The notes under the pieces are model-generated. The model made no database searches. It was not told the origin of the DNA and saw nothing but the letters and a program-made list of their open reading frames with translations. The position numbers and the translations under genes were made by a program. A DNA stretch of 34,209 nt from an uncultured Bacillota bacterium. GTDB taxonomy: Bacteria; Bacillota; Clostridia; Christensenellales; Borkfalkiaceae. This document shows, piece after piece, positions 25,161-32,875 of the stretch. The stretch lies in NCBI GenBank assembly GCA_949290895.1, contig CASETU010000042.1, forward strand, positions 1 through 34,209, written 5' to 3'. Position 1 is the stretch's first letter. Every line of letters begins with the position of its first letter.

Positions 25161-26483
25161 TTATTGTTTTCTCTTATCGATGACGCGCACCGCTTTGCCT
25201 TCGCTGCGGGCGATCGTGCCGCGCTCGCAAAGCTTGATCTTCGCGCTGAGACCGATATAGGAATTGACTTCCGTTTCCACTTTCTTTTTGATAAGTTCAA
25301 CGTCTCCGACTTTATCGAGCGTGACGTCGCCGTCAAGTTCAATCTGTATTTCCATGATGTCGAGGTTGTTGACTCTGTCTACAATGATCATGTAATGCGG
25401 CGAAACGCCCTTCACGTTCATGATCGCCGATTCTATCTGCGACGGGAACACGTTGACGCCGCGGATTATCAGCATGTCGTCGGAGCGCCCCTTTACTCTG
25501 CCCATGCGCACCGTCGTTCTGCCGCAGGCGCATTTTTCATTGTTCAGCGTACAAAGGTCGCGCGTTCTGTATCTAATAAGCGGCTGTCCCGTCTTCGTAA
25601 TGGTCGTAAACACGAGTTCGCCCTCGCTCCCGTAAGGCAGAGGTTCGAGCGTTTCGGGATCGACGATTTCGGGGATAAAGTGATCTTCCTGAACGTGCGC
25701 GCCGTTTTGGAAACGGCATTCCATAGCCACGCCCGGACCGCAAATCTCCGAAAGTCCGTAAATATCGAACGCCTTGATATGCAGCAATTTTTCGATTTCT
25801 TTGCGCATGTTGTCCGTCCACGGCTCGGCGCCGAAAATCCCCGCCTGTAAGGAAAAATCTTCAATATCCAGCCCTGCGTTTTTCAATTCCGTACCGAGAT
25901 AAATCGCATAGGAAGGCGTGCAGCATAAATGCGTCGCGCCGAAGTCGCGCAAGAGCGTGAGCTGACGAATTGTATTTCCAGACGAGGCGGGAACGGTGGA
26001 CGCACCGATGGTCTGCGCGCCGTAATGGGCGCCGAGACCGCCCGTAAACAGCCCGTAGCCGTAGGAAACGTGCACGGTCGACTCCTTTGTCACGCCCGCC
26101 ATCGCCATGCTTCTCGCCACGATTTCACCCCACACTTCGAGGTCGTTTTTCGTATAGCCGACGACCGTCAGCTTGCCCGTGGTGCCGCTCGACGCGTGCA
26201 CTTCCACGATGTCGCTTTTGGGCGAAGAATAAAATCCGAACGGATAATTGCTGCGCAAATCGTGTTTTACCGTAAACGGAAGTTTGGAAAGATCCGCAAC
26301 CGATTTTATATCGGAAGGTTTCAGTTTCAGCTCGTCCATTTTCGCGCGGTAAGGCGCGCAGTTGTTGTATACCCTTTCGACGGTCTTTTTCAGTCGTTCG
26401 CTCTGCAGGTTTTCCATTTCGCTTCTGCTGAGCGTTTCATATTCCGGACTGTAAATATAGTCGTTTATTTTTTTTATAGACAT
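25161..26483 (-). CDS. paaK: Phenylacetate-CoA ligase family protein, copy 1
   Basis: This is an ANL-superfamily adenylate-forming enzyme. It activates arylacetates (phenylacetate, indoleacetate or hydroxyphenylacetate) with ATP and CoA, and may run in reverse. Motifs are ATP-binding SSGTTGK at 98-104, YGLSEICGPGV near 245, the Asp of RYRTRDL near 310, and the hinge plus C-terminal GRSDDMLIIRGVNVFPSQIE. A C-terminal lysine lies in ARSEGKAVRV. At 440 residues it is a typical bacterial PaaK. The ATG at 26483 is chosen because AGGAGG stands nine bases before it, and a TTG further upstream would abut that site. It follows iorB by 13 bases. The true aryl substrate is not readable from sequence. 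Confidence 0.94.
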   Translation of the reverse strand: MSIKKINDYIYSPEYETLSRSEMENLQSERLKKTVERVYNNCAPYRAKMDELKLKPSDIKSVADLSKLPFTVKHDLRSNYPFGFYSSPKSDIVEVHASSGTTGKLTVVGYTKNDLEVWGEIVARSMAMAGVTKESTVHVSYGYGLFTGGLGAHYGAQTIGASTVPASSGNTIRQLTLLRDFGATHLCCTPSYAIYLGTELKNAGLDIEDFSLQAGIFGAEPWTDNMRKEIEKLLHIKAFDIYGLSEICGPGVAMECRFQNGAHVQEDHFIPEIVDPETLEPLPYGSEGELVFTTITKTGQPLIRYRTRDLCTLNNEKCACGRTTVRMGRVKGRSDDMLIIRGVNVFPSQIESAIMNVKGVSPHYMIIVDRVNNLDIMEIQIELDGDVTLDKVGDVELIKKKVETEVNSYIGLSAKIKLCERGTIARSEGKAVRVIDKRKQ

Positions 26484-26496
26484 CGGCGTCAACCTC

Positions 26497-27066
26497 CTAT
26501 TTTACCGACTCATAGCCGTATTCAAACGCTTTTTTGTTCATTTCAATGGTTTTTTGAGGAATACACGCCACTAACGCCGAACTAAATTTATCTTTATCGA
26601 GATTCATCACTTTGCAGAACGCGCCGAGCATGACGGAATTTGCCGTTTTGGAATTACCTGCCTTCACCGCGAGAGATAAAGCGTCCACCTCCACTCCGCC
26701 GAGCTCCTTTTCTATTTCTTTCGGATATTCGCGTTCTCCCGCTACGACGGGCATCGGCAAAATTTCCTGCGAAGAAAACAATATTTTACCGCCCTCTTTC
26801 AGATACGGCAAGTAGCGCAAAGCTTCCAGCTTTTCAAACGCCAAAATGACGTCCGCTCCGCCCTCGTCAATGATGGGTGAATATATCTTTTCCTCAACAC
26901 TCTGACTTATTTTTACATACGTAATGACGCTTCCGCCGCGTTGAGCCATGCCGTGTACTTCGCTTAATTTACAGTCGAAACCGTTATCGAGCGCATATTT
27001 TCCCAAAACGCGGCTCGCGAGGAGCGTACCCTGTCCGCCGACGCCTGCTATTAAAATACTTAACAT
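26497..27066 (-). CDS. iorB: Indolepyruvate:ferredoxin oxidoreductase beta subunit
   Basis: IorB is the gamma-domain-like subunit of the aromatic 2-oxoacid oxidoreductase. With IorA it converts indolepyruvate or phenylpyruvate plus CoA to aryl-acetyl-CoA and CO2, reducing ferredoxin, or runs reductively. The start ILIAGVGGQGTLLASRVLG is the family signature, followed by EVHGMAQRGGSV, where the conserved GMAQRGG contacts the catalytic subunit. At 189 residues it is of normal length. The gene overlaps iorA by seven bases. Both subunits are present and intact, so a functional complex is expected. Confidence 0.96.
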   Translation of the reverse strand: MLSILIAGVGGQGTLLASRVLGKYALDNGFDCKLSEVHGMAQRGGSVITYVKISQSVEEKIYSPIIDEGGADVILAFEKLEALRYLPYLKEGGKILFSSQEILPMPVVAGEREYPKEIEKELGGVEVDALSLAVKAGNSKTANSVMLGAFCKVMNLDKDKFSSALVACIPQKTIEMNKKAFEYGYESVK

Positions 27067-28784
27067 TTGACCACCCCTTCAATCGCTCCGAATTTACAGA
27101 TATTCTTGCAAAGTCCGCATTCCGTACAAAGCGATTTATCGATTTTTACACCGTCTTTCCCGTTGATGATCGCAGGGCAGCCGATCTTCAAACACATTTT
27201 GCAATTTCTGCATTTTTTCGCATTGACCGAAAAACCTTCGTAAAGCCTTTTCGTCAAAAGCACGCAGGGTTTTCTGGCGATGATGACGGAAACTTCTTCC
27301 TTATTAAGTTCCTCTTTTACCGCTTTTTCCAGCTCGAAAACCTCATCGGGGTTAACCACTCTTATGCTGTTGACGCCTACGGCCTTGCATACATCTTCGA
27401 TGGACAGCGGATAAGTCGGTTCGTTCTTGATGGTCTTGCCCGTCGCAGGGTGGTTCTGATGCCCCGTCATGCCCGTGGTGCGGTTGTCCACCACGATGAC
27501 GGTGACGCGCGCTTTGTTATATACCGCGTCGATGAGCCCCGTAATCCCGCTGTGGATAAAGGTGCTGTCGCCGATGACCGCGACGGTCTTTTTATACGCG
27601 CCGTCATCGGCTTTGTCGAATCCGACAGCCATACCGATGCTAGCGCCCATACAGATGACGCTGTCCATGGCGTTGAGCGGCGTTACCGCGCCGAGCGTAT
27701 AACAGCCGATATCCCCCAAAACGTTGAGTTTCAATTTGGAAAGAACGTAAAACACACCGCGGTGCGGACAACCCGCGCACAATACGGGCGGACGGGCGGG
27801 AATGTCGACGGGGCAGGCGTCGCGCCGTTCCCCCGTAACGCATTCTTTGACGAGTTTTGCGGAAAATTCTCCGCAAAGCGGGAAAATATTTTTTCCCTCG
27901 ACCTCGATGCCGTAAGCTTTGATGAGCGTTTCGAGATGAGGCGCAAGCTCCTCCGCCACGATACAGCGCTTTACGCTTTTCGCGAATTTTTCTATCATTT
28001 TATACGGGAGCGGATACACCATGCCGAGCTTGAGCACGCTGGCTTTCGGCAACGCCTCTTTCACGTACTGATATACGCCGCCTGAGCAGATGATACCGAT
28101 TTCTTCGGAATTCATTTCTATGCGGTTAATTGCAAAATTTTCGGAATCCGCAGACAAAGTTTTTAAACGATCTTCCACCACATAATGTTTTTTACGCGCG
28201 TTTGCGGGCATCATGACGTATTTTGCGATATTTTTTTCGTAGGGCTTTAACGGAATTTCCCTGCGATCTTTGAGTTCCACGAGGCTTTGCGAATGCGCTA
28301 CACGCGTGGTCAACCTCAAAATGATAGGCGTATCGTACTTTTCCGAAAGCTCAAACGCGTAAGCCGTGAAATCTGCCGCCTCCTGTGAATCGCTCGGCTC
28401 CAGCACAGGGCATTTTGCGCTGACTGCCGTCAAGCGGGTATCTTGTTCGTTTTGGGAACTGAATACCGACGGATCGTCCGCCACGGCGACGACGAGCCCC
28501 GCATTTACCCCCGCATAGACCGCCGTAAAAAGCGGGTCCGCCGCGACGTTGAGCCCCACGTGTTTCATAGAAACGATCGTCCGCGCGCCTTTCAGCGCGG
28601 AACCGTAAGCGACTTCAAACGCAACCTTTTCGTTCGGAGACCATTCGCTATAAACGTCGTCATATCTTGCAAGTTCTTCGGTAATTTCCGTCGAAGGTGT
28701 ACCGGGATAAGCAGTAGCCACTTTAACGCCCGCCTCATAGGCGCCGCGCGCGACGGCAAAATCTCCCAACATCAGTTTCTTCAT
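27060..28784 (-). CDS. iorA: Indolepyruvate:ferredoxin oxidoreductase alpha subunit
   Basis: IorA is the catalytic, thiamin diphosphate-dependent subunit. An N-terminal pyrimidine-binding domain (AYPGTPSTEITEEL near residue 24, WSPNEKVAFEVAYGSAL near 48) is followed by a transketolase-C-like segment. The ThDP-binding domain has CAGCPHRG near 338 and GDSTFIHSG then VVDN. Two C-terminal 4Fe-4S motifs follow: C525, C528, C531, C536 and C553, C556, C559, C563. The spacing of the first (x2, x2, x4 before Cys-Pro) is the known IorA variant. 574 residues is slightly short of the common 590-620. The ATG overlaps the upstream ligase stop (ATGA) and has AGGAG about 6 bases before it. Aromatic rather than branched-chain specificity is inferred from family and neighbours. 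Confidence 0.96.
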   Translation of the reverse strand: MKKLMLGDFAVARGAYEAGVKVATAYPGTPSTEITEELARYDDVYSEWSPNEKVAFEVAYGSALKGARTIVSMKHVGLNVAADPLFTAVYAGVNAGLVVAVADDPSVFSSQNEQDTRLTAVSAKCPVLEPSDSQEAADFTAYAFELSEKYDTPIILRLTTRVAHSQSLVELKDRREIPLKPYEKNIAKYVMMPANARKKHYVVEDRLKTLSADSENFAINRIEMNSEEIGIICSGGVYQYVKEALPKASVLKLGMVYPLPYKMIEKFAKSVKRCIVAEELAPHLETLIKAYGIEVEGKNIFPLCGEFSAKLVKECVTGERRDACPVDIPARPPVLCAGCPHRGVFYVLSKLKLNVLGDIGCYTLGAVTPLNAMDSVICMGASIGMAVGFDKADDGAYKKTVAVIGDSTFIHSGITGLIDAVYNKARVTVIVVDNRTTGMTGHQNHPATGKTIKNEPTYPLSIEDVCKAVGVNSIRVVNPDEVFELEKAVKEELNKEEVSVIIARKPCVLLTKRLYEGFSVNAKKCRNCKMCLKIGCPAIINGKDGVKIDKSLCTECGLCKNICKFGAIEGVVKC

Positions 28785-30094
28785 AGTTTCTCCTGTAATT
28801 TCCTCAAATCTTTTACGCGTTTCACTTTACCTTCCGCTCTCGCAATGGAAAACGGCTCAACCAGCCTGACTTTTACGTCGAGCTGCAGCACGACCCGCAG
28901 GCGATGCTTGATTTTTGCGACAAGTCCCTCGAGTTTGGAATAATCGACCAGCAAAGACGGGTCTACGACCTCTACGCGAACTTCTATACTGTCCATATAA
29001 TTGACTCTGTCGACGATGATCTCGTAAGTTTTGCCGAGCTCGTCCATCGCCATGAGCACGCTTTCTATCTGCGACGGGAACACATTGACGCCGCGAATGA
29101 TCAGCATGTCGTCCGTACGGCCGACAATTCTCGACATGCGAGCCAAGGTTCTTCCGCACTTGCACGGCTCATAAGTGAGCGAAGTAATGTCCTTTGTTCT
29201 GTAACGCAAGATCGGCATACCCTCTTTCGTCAGCGCGGTGAGGAGCATTTCTCCGTATTCCCCCTCGTGCATGGCTCGGTTATTTTCAATGTCGAAAATT
29301 TCAGGGTAATAACAATCTTCGTTGATGTGCATACCGCATTTTTCCGAACATTCCCCCGCAACCCCGGGTCCGCCGACCTCAGTAAGTCCGTAATTTTCCG
29401 TAGGAAACACGCCGAGTATCTTCCTTAACGATTCATGCATTTCGGGCGTAGAAGCCTCTGCACCCGTTATGGCGAGCCGCAGTTTTAAATCCTGCAAAAC
29501 GCCTTCCTTTCTTGCCGTTTCCGCGATGTACATGGCATAACTCGGCGTAGCGACAAGCGCCGTCGCGCCGAAGTCTTTCATAAGCATGATCTGCCGTTCC
29601 GTGTTGCCCGAAGACACGGGAACAACGGTAGCGCCAAGTTTTTCAATACCGTAATGCAGCCCGAAACCGCCCGTAAAAAGCCCGTATCCGAAGGAAACCT
29701 GAATGATATCCTCATCCGTCGCCCCTGCCATCATCAGAACGCGCGCCACGCAATCCGACCAAACGTCAAGGTCTTTTTTAGTATATCCGCTCACGACGGG
29801 TTTTCCCGTGGTGCCGCTCGAAGCGTGCAAGCGAACGATTTTCTTCATCGGAACGGCAAGCAATCCGAACGGATAATTGTCCCTTAAATCGTCTTTGGTC
29901 GTGTAAGGAATATTTTCTATATCCTTTAGCGTTTTGATATGTTCGGGTTTTAAACCGATTTTGTCGAAACGCTCTTTGTACATTTTGACGTTCTCGTACG
30001 CGTACGCCACAATATGCTTCAATCTTTCGAGCTGAAGTTCTTTTATTTCCTTTCTGTCCATCGTCTCTGCGCGGACGTCAAACATCTTCTGCAT
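28781..30094 (-). CDS. paaK: Phenylacetate-CoA ligase family protein, copy 2
   Basis: This is a second ANL-type aryl-CoA ligase and the first gene of the aromatic operon. ATP motif SSGTTGKP lies at 92-99, YGLTEVGGPGV near 240, RYRTKDI near 305, and GRTDDMLIIRGVNVFPSQIE near 325. The catalytic lysine region reads ARAEGKVKRV. The ATG at 30094 (437 residues) has GGAGG five bases upstream. Longer starts would run across that site and into the promoter. It resembles copy 1 throughout but differs in the GKP versus GKL phosphate loop and the GGPGVAGEC versus CGPGVAMEC substrate-side segment. This suggests different aryl preferences, or a catabolic/anabolic pair. Confidence 0.94.
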   Translation of the reverse strand: MQKMFDVRAETMDRKEIKELQLERLKHIVAYAYENVKMYKERFDKIGLKPEHIKTLKDIENIPYTTKDDLRDNYPFGLLAVPMKKIVRLHASSGTTGKPVVSGYTKKDLDVWSDCVARVLMMAGATDEDIIQVSFGYGLFTGGFGLHYGIEKLGATVVPVSSGNTERQIMLMKDFGATALVATPSYAMYIAETARKEGVLQDLKLRLAITGAEASTPEMHESLRKILGVFPTENYGLTEVGGPGVAGECSEKCGMHINEDCYYPEIFDIENNRAMHEGEYGEMLLTALTKEGMPILRYRTKDITSLTYEPCKCGRTLARMSRIVGRTDDMLIIRGVNVFPSQIESVLMAMDELGKTYEIIVDRVNYMDSIEVRVEVVDPSLLVDYSKLEGLVAKIKHRLRVVLQLDVKVRLVEPFSIARAEGKVKRVKDLRKLQEKL

Positions 30095-30118
30095 TTTGCC
30101 CTCCGTCATATATTCAAT

Positions 30119-30147
30119 ATAATAGCACATTTCCGCTGTCGTTGCAA
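30119..30147 (-). promoter_or_regulatory. Promoter of the paaK-iorA-iorB-paaK-ACT operon
   Basis: On the minus strand TTGCAA (30147-30142), a 17-base spacer and TATTAT (30124-30119) with an extended TGC in front. The start of transcription is near 30112, about 18 bases before the ATG, leaving room for the GGAGG. No operator or riboswitch is recognisable in so short a leader. Confidence 0.8.
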
Positions 30148-30168
30148 GGCGATTTTCATGAAAATGAC

Positions 30169-30203
30169 AAAAAAAATCGCATAAATGAATTTTTATGCGA
30201 TTT
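30169..30203 (-). terminator. Intrinsic terminator after yunB
   Basis: A 10- to 12-base-pair stem (ATCGCATAAA / TTTATGCGAT, arms 30203-30192 and 30185-30174) is followed by eight T on the minus strand. It ends the sporulation transcript and insulates the aromatic operon, whose promoter begins about 20 bases further on. Confidence 0.9.
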
Positions 30204-30221
30204 CATCGAAAATTTATGCAA

Positions 30222-30866
30222 TTAAAATATAGAGCCGTTCAAATATATTTCGGGTATCTTGCCCACGATGACCGCTTCGCAGACGAGTACGTCTGTTTTT
30301 ACGGTGATATTTTTTGTTTTTCCCGGCATGACGATCTTGACAGAAGAATTAACCCTTATGTAAACGGCATGCCGCGTCTGATTGATGCCCATTGAGTCGA
30401 ATTCGGAATAAAAAGAACAGACAACGCTTTCTGCAGATAATATATCAAGCGTGATTTTCGGTCCGAATCCTGAAAAATACACAATGCCGCTCAGCGCGCC
30501 GAGCGGCACATCTACGCCTGAATCGCAGGAGTTTTCGATAAGCGCCTGCGAGGACACAGCGATTTCCCGATTGATGCGGTTGATTTTCAGACTGTTTGCC
30601 GACATCAATGCGATATCTCCGTCTGCATTCTTTTCTACCTTAACGAGGTCGTCGTAATTCACGGTGTCCAAATTGAGCAAAACAGCCTTATTAACGGAAG
30701 CCGTAACTTTCGATTCCACTTCCGCATAAGTGAAGTCTACAACGACCGTGACCACGCGCGTTTGATAATAGATTATGCAAGCCACTAAAATGCCGATAAA
30801 GAGAAACAGCCCAAAAACTCTCTTCCATTTTACCCTGCGCTTTCGGCGCTTATACGAGCAATACAT
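30222..30866 (-). CDS. yunB: Sporulation protein YunB
   Basis: YunB is made in the mother cell during Bacillus sporulation and affects spore formation or coat properties. Its biochemical role is unknown. The protein starts with a very basic cytoplasmic tail (YKRRKRRVKWKR), then one membrane helix (about residues 17-35) and an extracytoplasmic domain. The family signature is clear: VPLGALSGIVYFSGFGP near residue 118, SEFDSMGINQTRHAVYIRV near 153, and a C-terminal VCEAVIVGKIPEIY. At 214 residues it is short but complete. No Shine-Dalgarno is present. TATAAT ends five bases before the ATG, so a separate, possibly leaderless transcript is conceivable besides readthrough from spoVAE. Confidence 0.93.
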   Translation of the reverse strand: MYCSYKRRKRRVKWKRVFGLFLFIGILVACIIYYQTRVVTVVVDFTYAEVESKVTASVNKAVLLNLDTVNYDDLVKVEKNADGDIALMSANSLKINRINREIAVSSQALIENSCDSGVDVPLGALSGIVYFSGFGPKITLDILSAESVVCSFYSEFDSMGINQTRHAVYIRVNSSVKIVMPGKTKNITVKTDVLVCEAVIVGKIPEIYLNGSIF

Positions 30867-30884
30867 AATACATTATATATTTGC

Positions 30885-31253
30885 TCAGTTCTTTTTAGAC
30901 CTCACTTTGAAAATTACGGCAAAAAGATATCCGAAAGTAATTGCCGCGGTAATTCCCGCACTCGCCGCGGTAATTCCGCCCGTGATCGCGCCGAACAAGC
31001 TTTCTTTTGCCCCCTCGATCGCGCCCTTTGCAAGGAGATAACCGAATCCCGAAATGGGTACGGTCGCGCCCGCGCCCGCAAAATCGACGATGTATTGATA
31101 TAATCCTACAGCCTGTAAAAACACACCTGCCAGCAGAAACGTAACGAGAATTTTCCCCGAGGTGATTTTCGTATAATTGATGAGCAGTTGCGCCACAGTG
31201 CATATCGCTCCGCCTACTGCGAAGGCTTTCAAAAACATTAAAAATATTTCCAT
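30885..31253 (-). CDS. spoVAE: Stage V sporulation protein AE (SpoVAEb type)
   Basis: This is a membrane component of the SpoVA channel, which moves Ca-dipicolinate into the forespore and releases it at germination. The 122 residues hold four hydrophobic segments and the SpoVAC/AEb family signature GAGATVPISGFGYLLAKGAIEG. It is homologous in sequence to SpoVAC. The ATG at 31253 has AAGGAG about 6 bases upstream, inside the end of spoVAD. The upstream TTG is rejected. The order spoVAC-AD-AE is the minimal clostridial set. The yunB start follows the stop by 18 bases. Confidence 0.94.
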   Translation of the reverse strand: MEIFLMFLKAFAVGGAICTVAQLLINYTKITSGKILVTFLLAGVFLQAVGLYQYIVDFAGAGATVPISGFGYLLAKGAIEGAKESLFGAITGGITAASAGITAAITFGYLFAVIFKVRSKKN

Positions 31254-31264
31254 GATCTCTCCTT

Positions 31265-32257
31265 TCAACTTTCAAATACCACCGCATGCGCGATTGACGG
31301 AATGGTTTCGCCCTGCTGCGACGATACAGAAGAGAGCAACGCGCCCGTAGCTATCAAAATGATTCTTTTATATTCTTTTTTACATAGCTTTTTATAAAAA
31401 TAACCGTTAAAAACGACCGCGCTGCAACCTGCGCCGCTGCCGCCTTGAAACTCGTCTTCGGCAATATTGTATATCATCTCTCCGCAGTCGACGTGCCGTT
31501 CGCTGATATCGAACCCCTTTTCCCACATCAAATCTTTGAATAACCTGCTACCGAAAGCGCCGAGATCTCCCGTTATCACTAAATCATAATCTTTCGGACT
31601 GAAATAAGAATTTAGAAAGTGTTCGCACAACGTATCTGCCGCAGCCGGGGCCATTGCCGCCCCCATGTTATTCGTATCGGTTATGCCGTAATCGACCACT
31701 CTGCCGAGCGTCGCCGCCACTAATTTAGGCCCCTTGCCCTGCATTGCGAGAATCGCTGCACCTGCACCCGTCACCGTCCATTGAGATTGCGGCGGACGCG
31801 TGTTGCCTAATTCGAGAGGATATCGATACTGTCTTTCGGCAGACGAAAAGTGGCTGCCTGTTGCACAAAGTGCGCTTTCGCAATATCCTCCGTCCACCAG
31901 CATACCGCCGATAATAAAAGCTTCGCTCATTGTGGAACAGGCGTTATAGATGCCTAAAAAGGGAATATTAAACGAGCGGCAAGCATAAGAAGAAGATATG
32001 ATTTGGTTAAGCAAATCCCCGGCAATGATCGCACCGACCTCGCTTTCGGTATACTTTGCATTCTGCATGACCTGACGAATCGCCCCCTCCATCATTTTCC
32101 TTTCGGCTTTTTCAAAAGTTTTTTCGCCGAAATAATCGTCTTCCACAATGGTATCGATATGTTTTCCGACAGGACCCGCTCCTTCTTTCGGTCCCGCTAC
32201 CGTCGCCGTTGCAAAAATTCGCGGCTGATTCTTAAAAATTAAAGTTCTGCCTTTCAT
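31265..32257 (-). CDS. spoVAD: Stage V sporulation protein AD
   Basis: SpoVAD is a soluble, thiolase-fold protein that binds dipicolinic acid on the outer face of the spore inner membrane. At 330 residues it has the normal length. The start GRTLIFKNQPRIFATATVAGPKEG without its first residue, the block YNACSTMSEAF near 125, GSHFSSAERQYRYPLELGN near 153, and the C-terminal GAGCSAVVF are all family marks. It has no signal peptide, as expected. The ATG shares a base with the spoVAC stop (TAATG). Together with SpoVAC and SpoVAE it forms the channel unit. Confidence 0.97.
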   Translation of the reverse strand: MKGRTLIFKNQPRIFATATVAGPKEGAGPVGKHIDTIVEDDYFGEKTFEKAERKMMEGAIRQVMQNAKYTESEVGAIIAGDLLNQIISSSYACRSFNIPFLGIYNACSTMSEAFIIGGMLVDGGYCESALCATGSHFSSAERQYRYPLELGNTRPPQSQWTVTGAGAAILAMQGKGPKLVAATLGRVVDYGITDTNNMGAAMAPAAADTLCEHFLNSYFSPKDYDLVITGDLGAFGSRLFKDLMWEKGFDISERHVDCGEMIYNIAEDEFQGGSGAGCSAVVFNGYFYKKLCKKEYKRIILIATGALLSSVSSQQGETIPSIAHAVVFES

Positions 32258-32721
32258 TACGCCACCAAAAAATATATATAATAAGAAAGTCCCACAAGTA
32301 CACTGCTTGCAACACCGAAAACAATGATCGGTCCCGCGATAATGAACATTTTCGACGCAGTCCCGTAAATAATACCTTCACTTTTAAATTCCATTGCGGG
32401 CGACACGACGGAATTTGCGAATCCGGTGATGGGAACGATGGAGCCGCCCCCTGCAAACTTACCGATTCTGTCATAAACACCGAGACCCGTCAGCAACCCG
32501 CCGAGGAAAATAAGAACGACGGAAACATACGCGGCAAGTTCGTCTCCGGCAAGTCCCAGCCAGTTTTCAAAAGCAAAACGTATAAATTGTCCGATACAAC
32601 AAATCGTTCCGCCGACCCAAAACGCCCGAAAAAGAGAACGGGCTTCTTTGGTTTTCGGCGCGATGGAAGAAACATAATCGATATAATTTTTGTTAAAATT
32701 GATATTTTCGTTACTTTGCAT
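32257..32721 (-). CDS. spoVAC: Stage V sporulation protein AC
   Basis: SpoVAC is a mechanosensitive-type membrane subunit of the dipicolinate channel. After a polar N-terminus of about 35 residues there are four membrane segments and the signature GGGSIVPITGFANSVVSPAMEFKSEG in pieces near residues 97-122. The ATG at 32721 (154 residues) is preferred to a TTG seven codons upstream. An AAGGA lies about 9 bases before the ATG, while the TTG has nothing. It opens the spoVA unit, probably from its own sporulation promoter, because a terminator ends sigF about 120 bases before it. Confidence 0.95.
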   Translation of the reverse strand: MQSNENINFNKNYIDYVSSIAPKTKEARSLFRAFWVGGTICCIGQFIRFAFENWLGLAGDELAAYVSVVLIFLGGLLTGLGVYDRIGKFAGGGSIVPITGFANSVVSPAMEFKSEGIIYGTASKMFIIAGPIIVFGVASSVLVGLSYYIYFLVA

Positions 32722-32809
32722 TTCTGATTTCCTTTTTCTCAAAACGTCCGAGCCGCGTTTCCCGCTCGTCCGAAGGCTTGAGATATTCGCAGTCCTTTTG
32801 ATTTCTCAT
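32711..32809 (-). CDS. Candidate small protein (32 residues) between sigF and spoVAC
   Basis: A minus-strand ATG at 32809 opens 32 codons ending in TAA at 32713-32711, overlapping the first codons of spoVAC in another frame. The predicted peptide starts MRNQKDCEYLKPSDERET and is strongly charged and hydrophilic. I recognise no family. It lies just after the sigF terminator, with its ATG five bases past a sigmaG-like -10. There is no usable Shine-Dalgarno (AGAGG is only one base away). It could be a leader peptide coupled to spoVAC, or chance. Confidence 0.3.
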   Translation of the reverse strand: MRNQKDCEYLKPSDERETRLGRFEKKEIRNAK

Positions 32810-32814
32810 ACCTC

Positions 32815-32844
32815 TAATATGGGTATATTTTCCGTTTTAATACA
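32815..32844 (-). promoter_or_regulatory. Candidate sigmaG/sigmaF promoter for spoVAC-AD-AE
   Basis: On the minus strand a TGTATT -35 (32844-32839), a 17-base spacer and CATATTA (32821-32815) resemble the sigmaG pattern (GHATR, then CATNHTA). spoVA is sigmaG-controlled in Bacillus. The -10 agreement is good, the -35 partial. Confidence 0.45.
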
Positions 32845-32875
32845 AAAATACGGCTAAAATTTCAGCCGTATTTTT
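32844..32875 (-). terminator. Intrinsic terminator embedded in the 3' end of sigF
   Basis: A 12-base-pair stem AAAAATACGGCT / AGCCGTATTTTT (arms 32875-32864 and 32855-32844) with an eight-base loop ends in TTTTT on the minus strand. The left arm lies in sigF codons and the sigF TAG stop lies at the loop/right-arm junction. Confidence 0.8.

Noticed and set aside
25164-26585. Two long plus-strand open frames opposite paaK copy 1 and the end of iorB
   Set aside because: The translations are Arg/His-rich and low in meaning, typical of antisense frames of a GC-biased gene. The minus-strand proteins carry full family motifs.
27450-28085. Plus-strand open frame opposite iorA
   Set aside because: It is antisense to the conserved ThDP domain, lacks start signals and has no domain resemblance.
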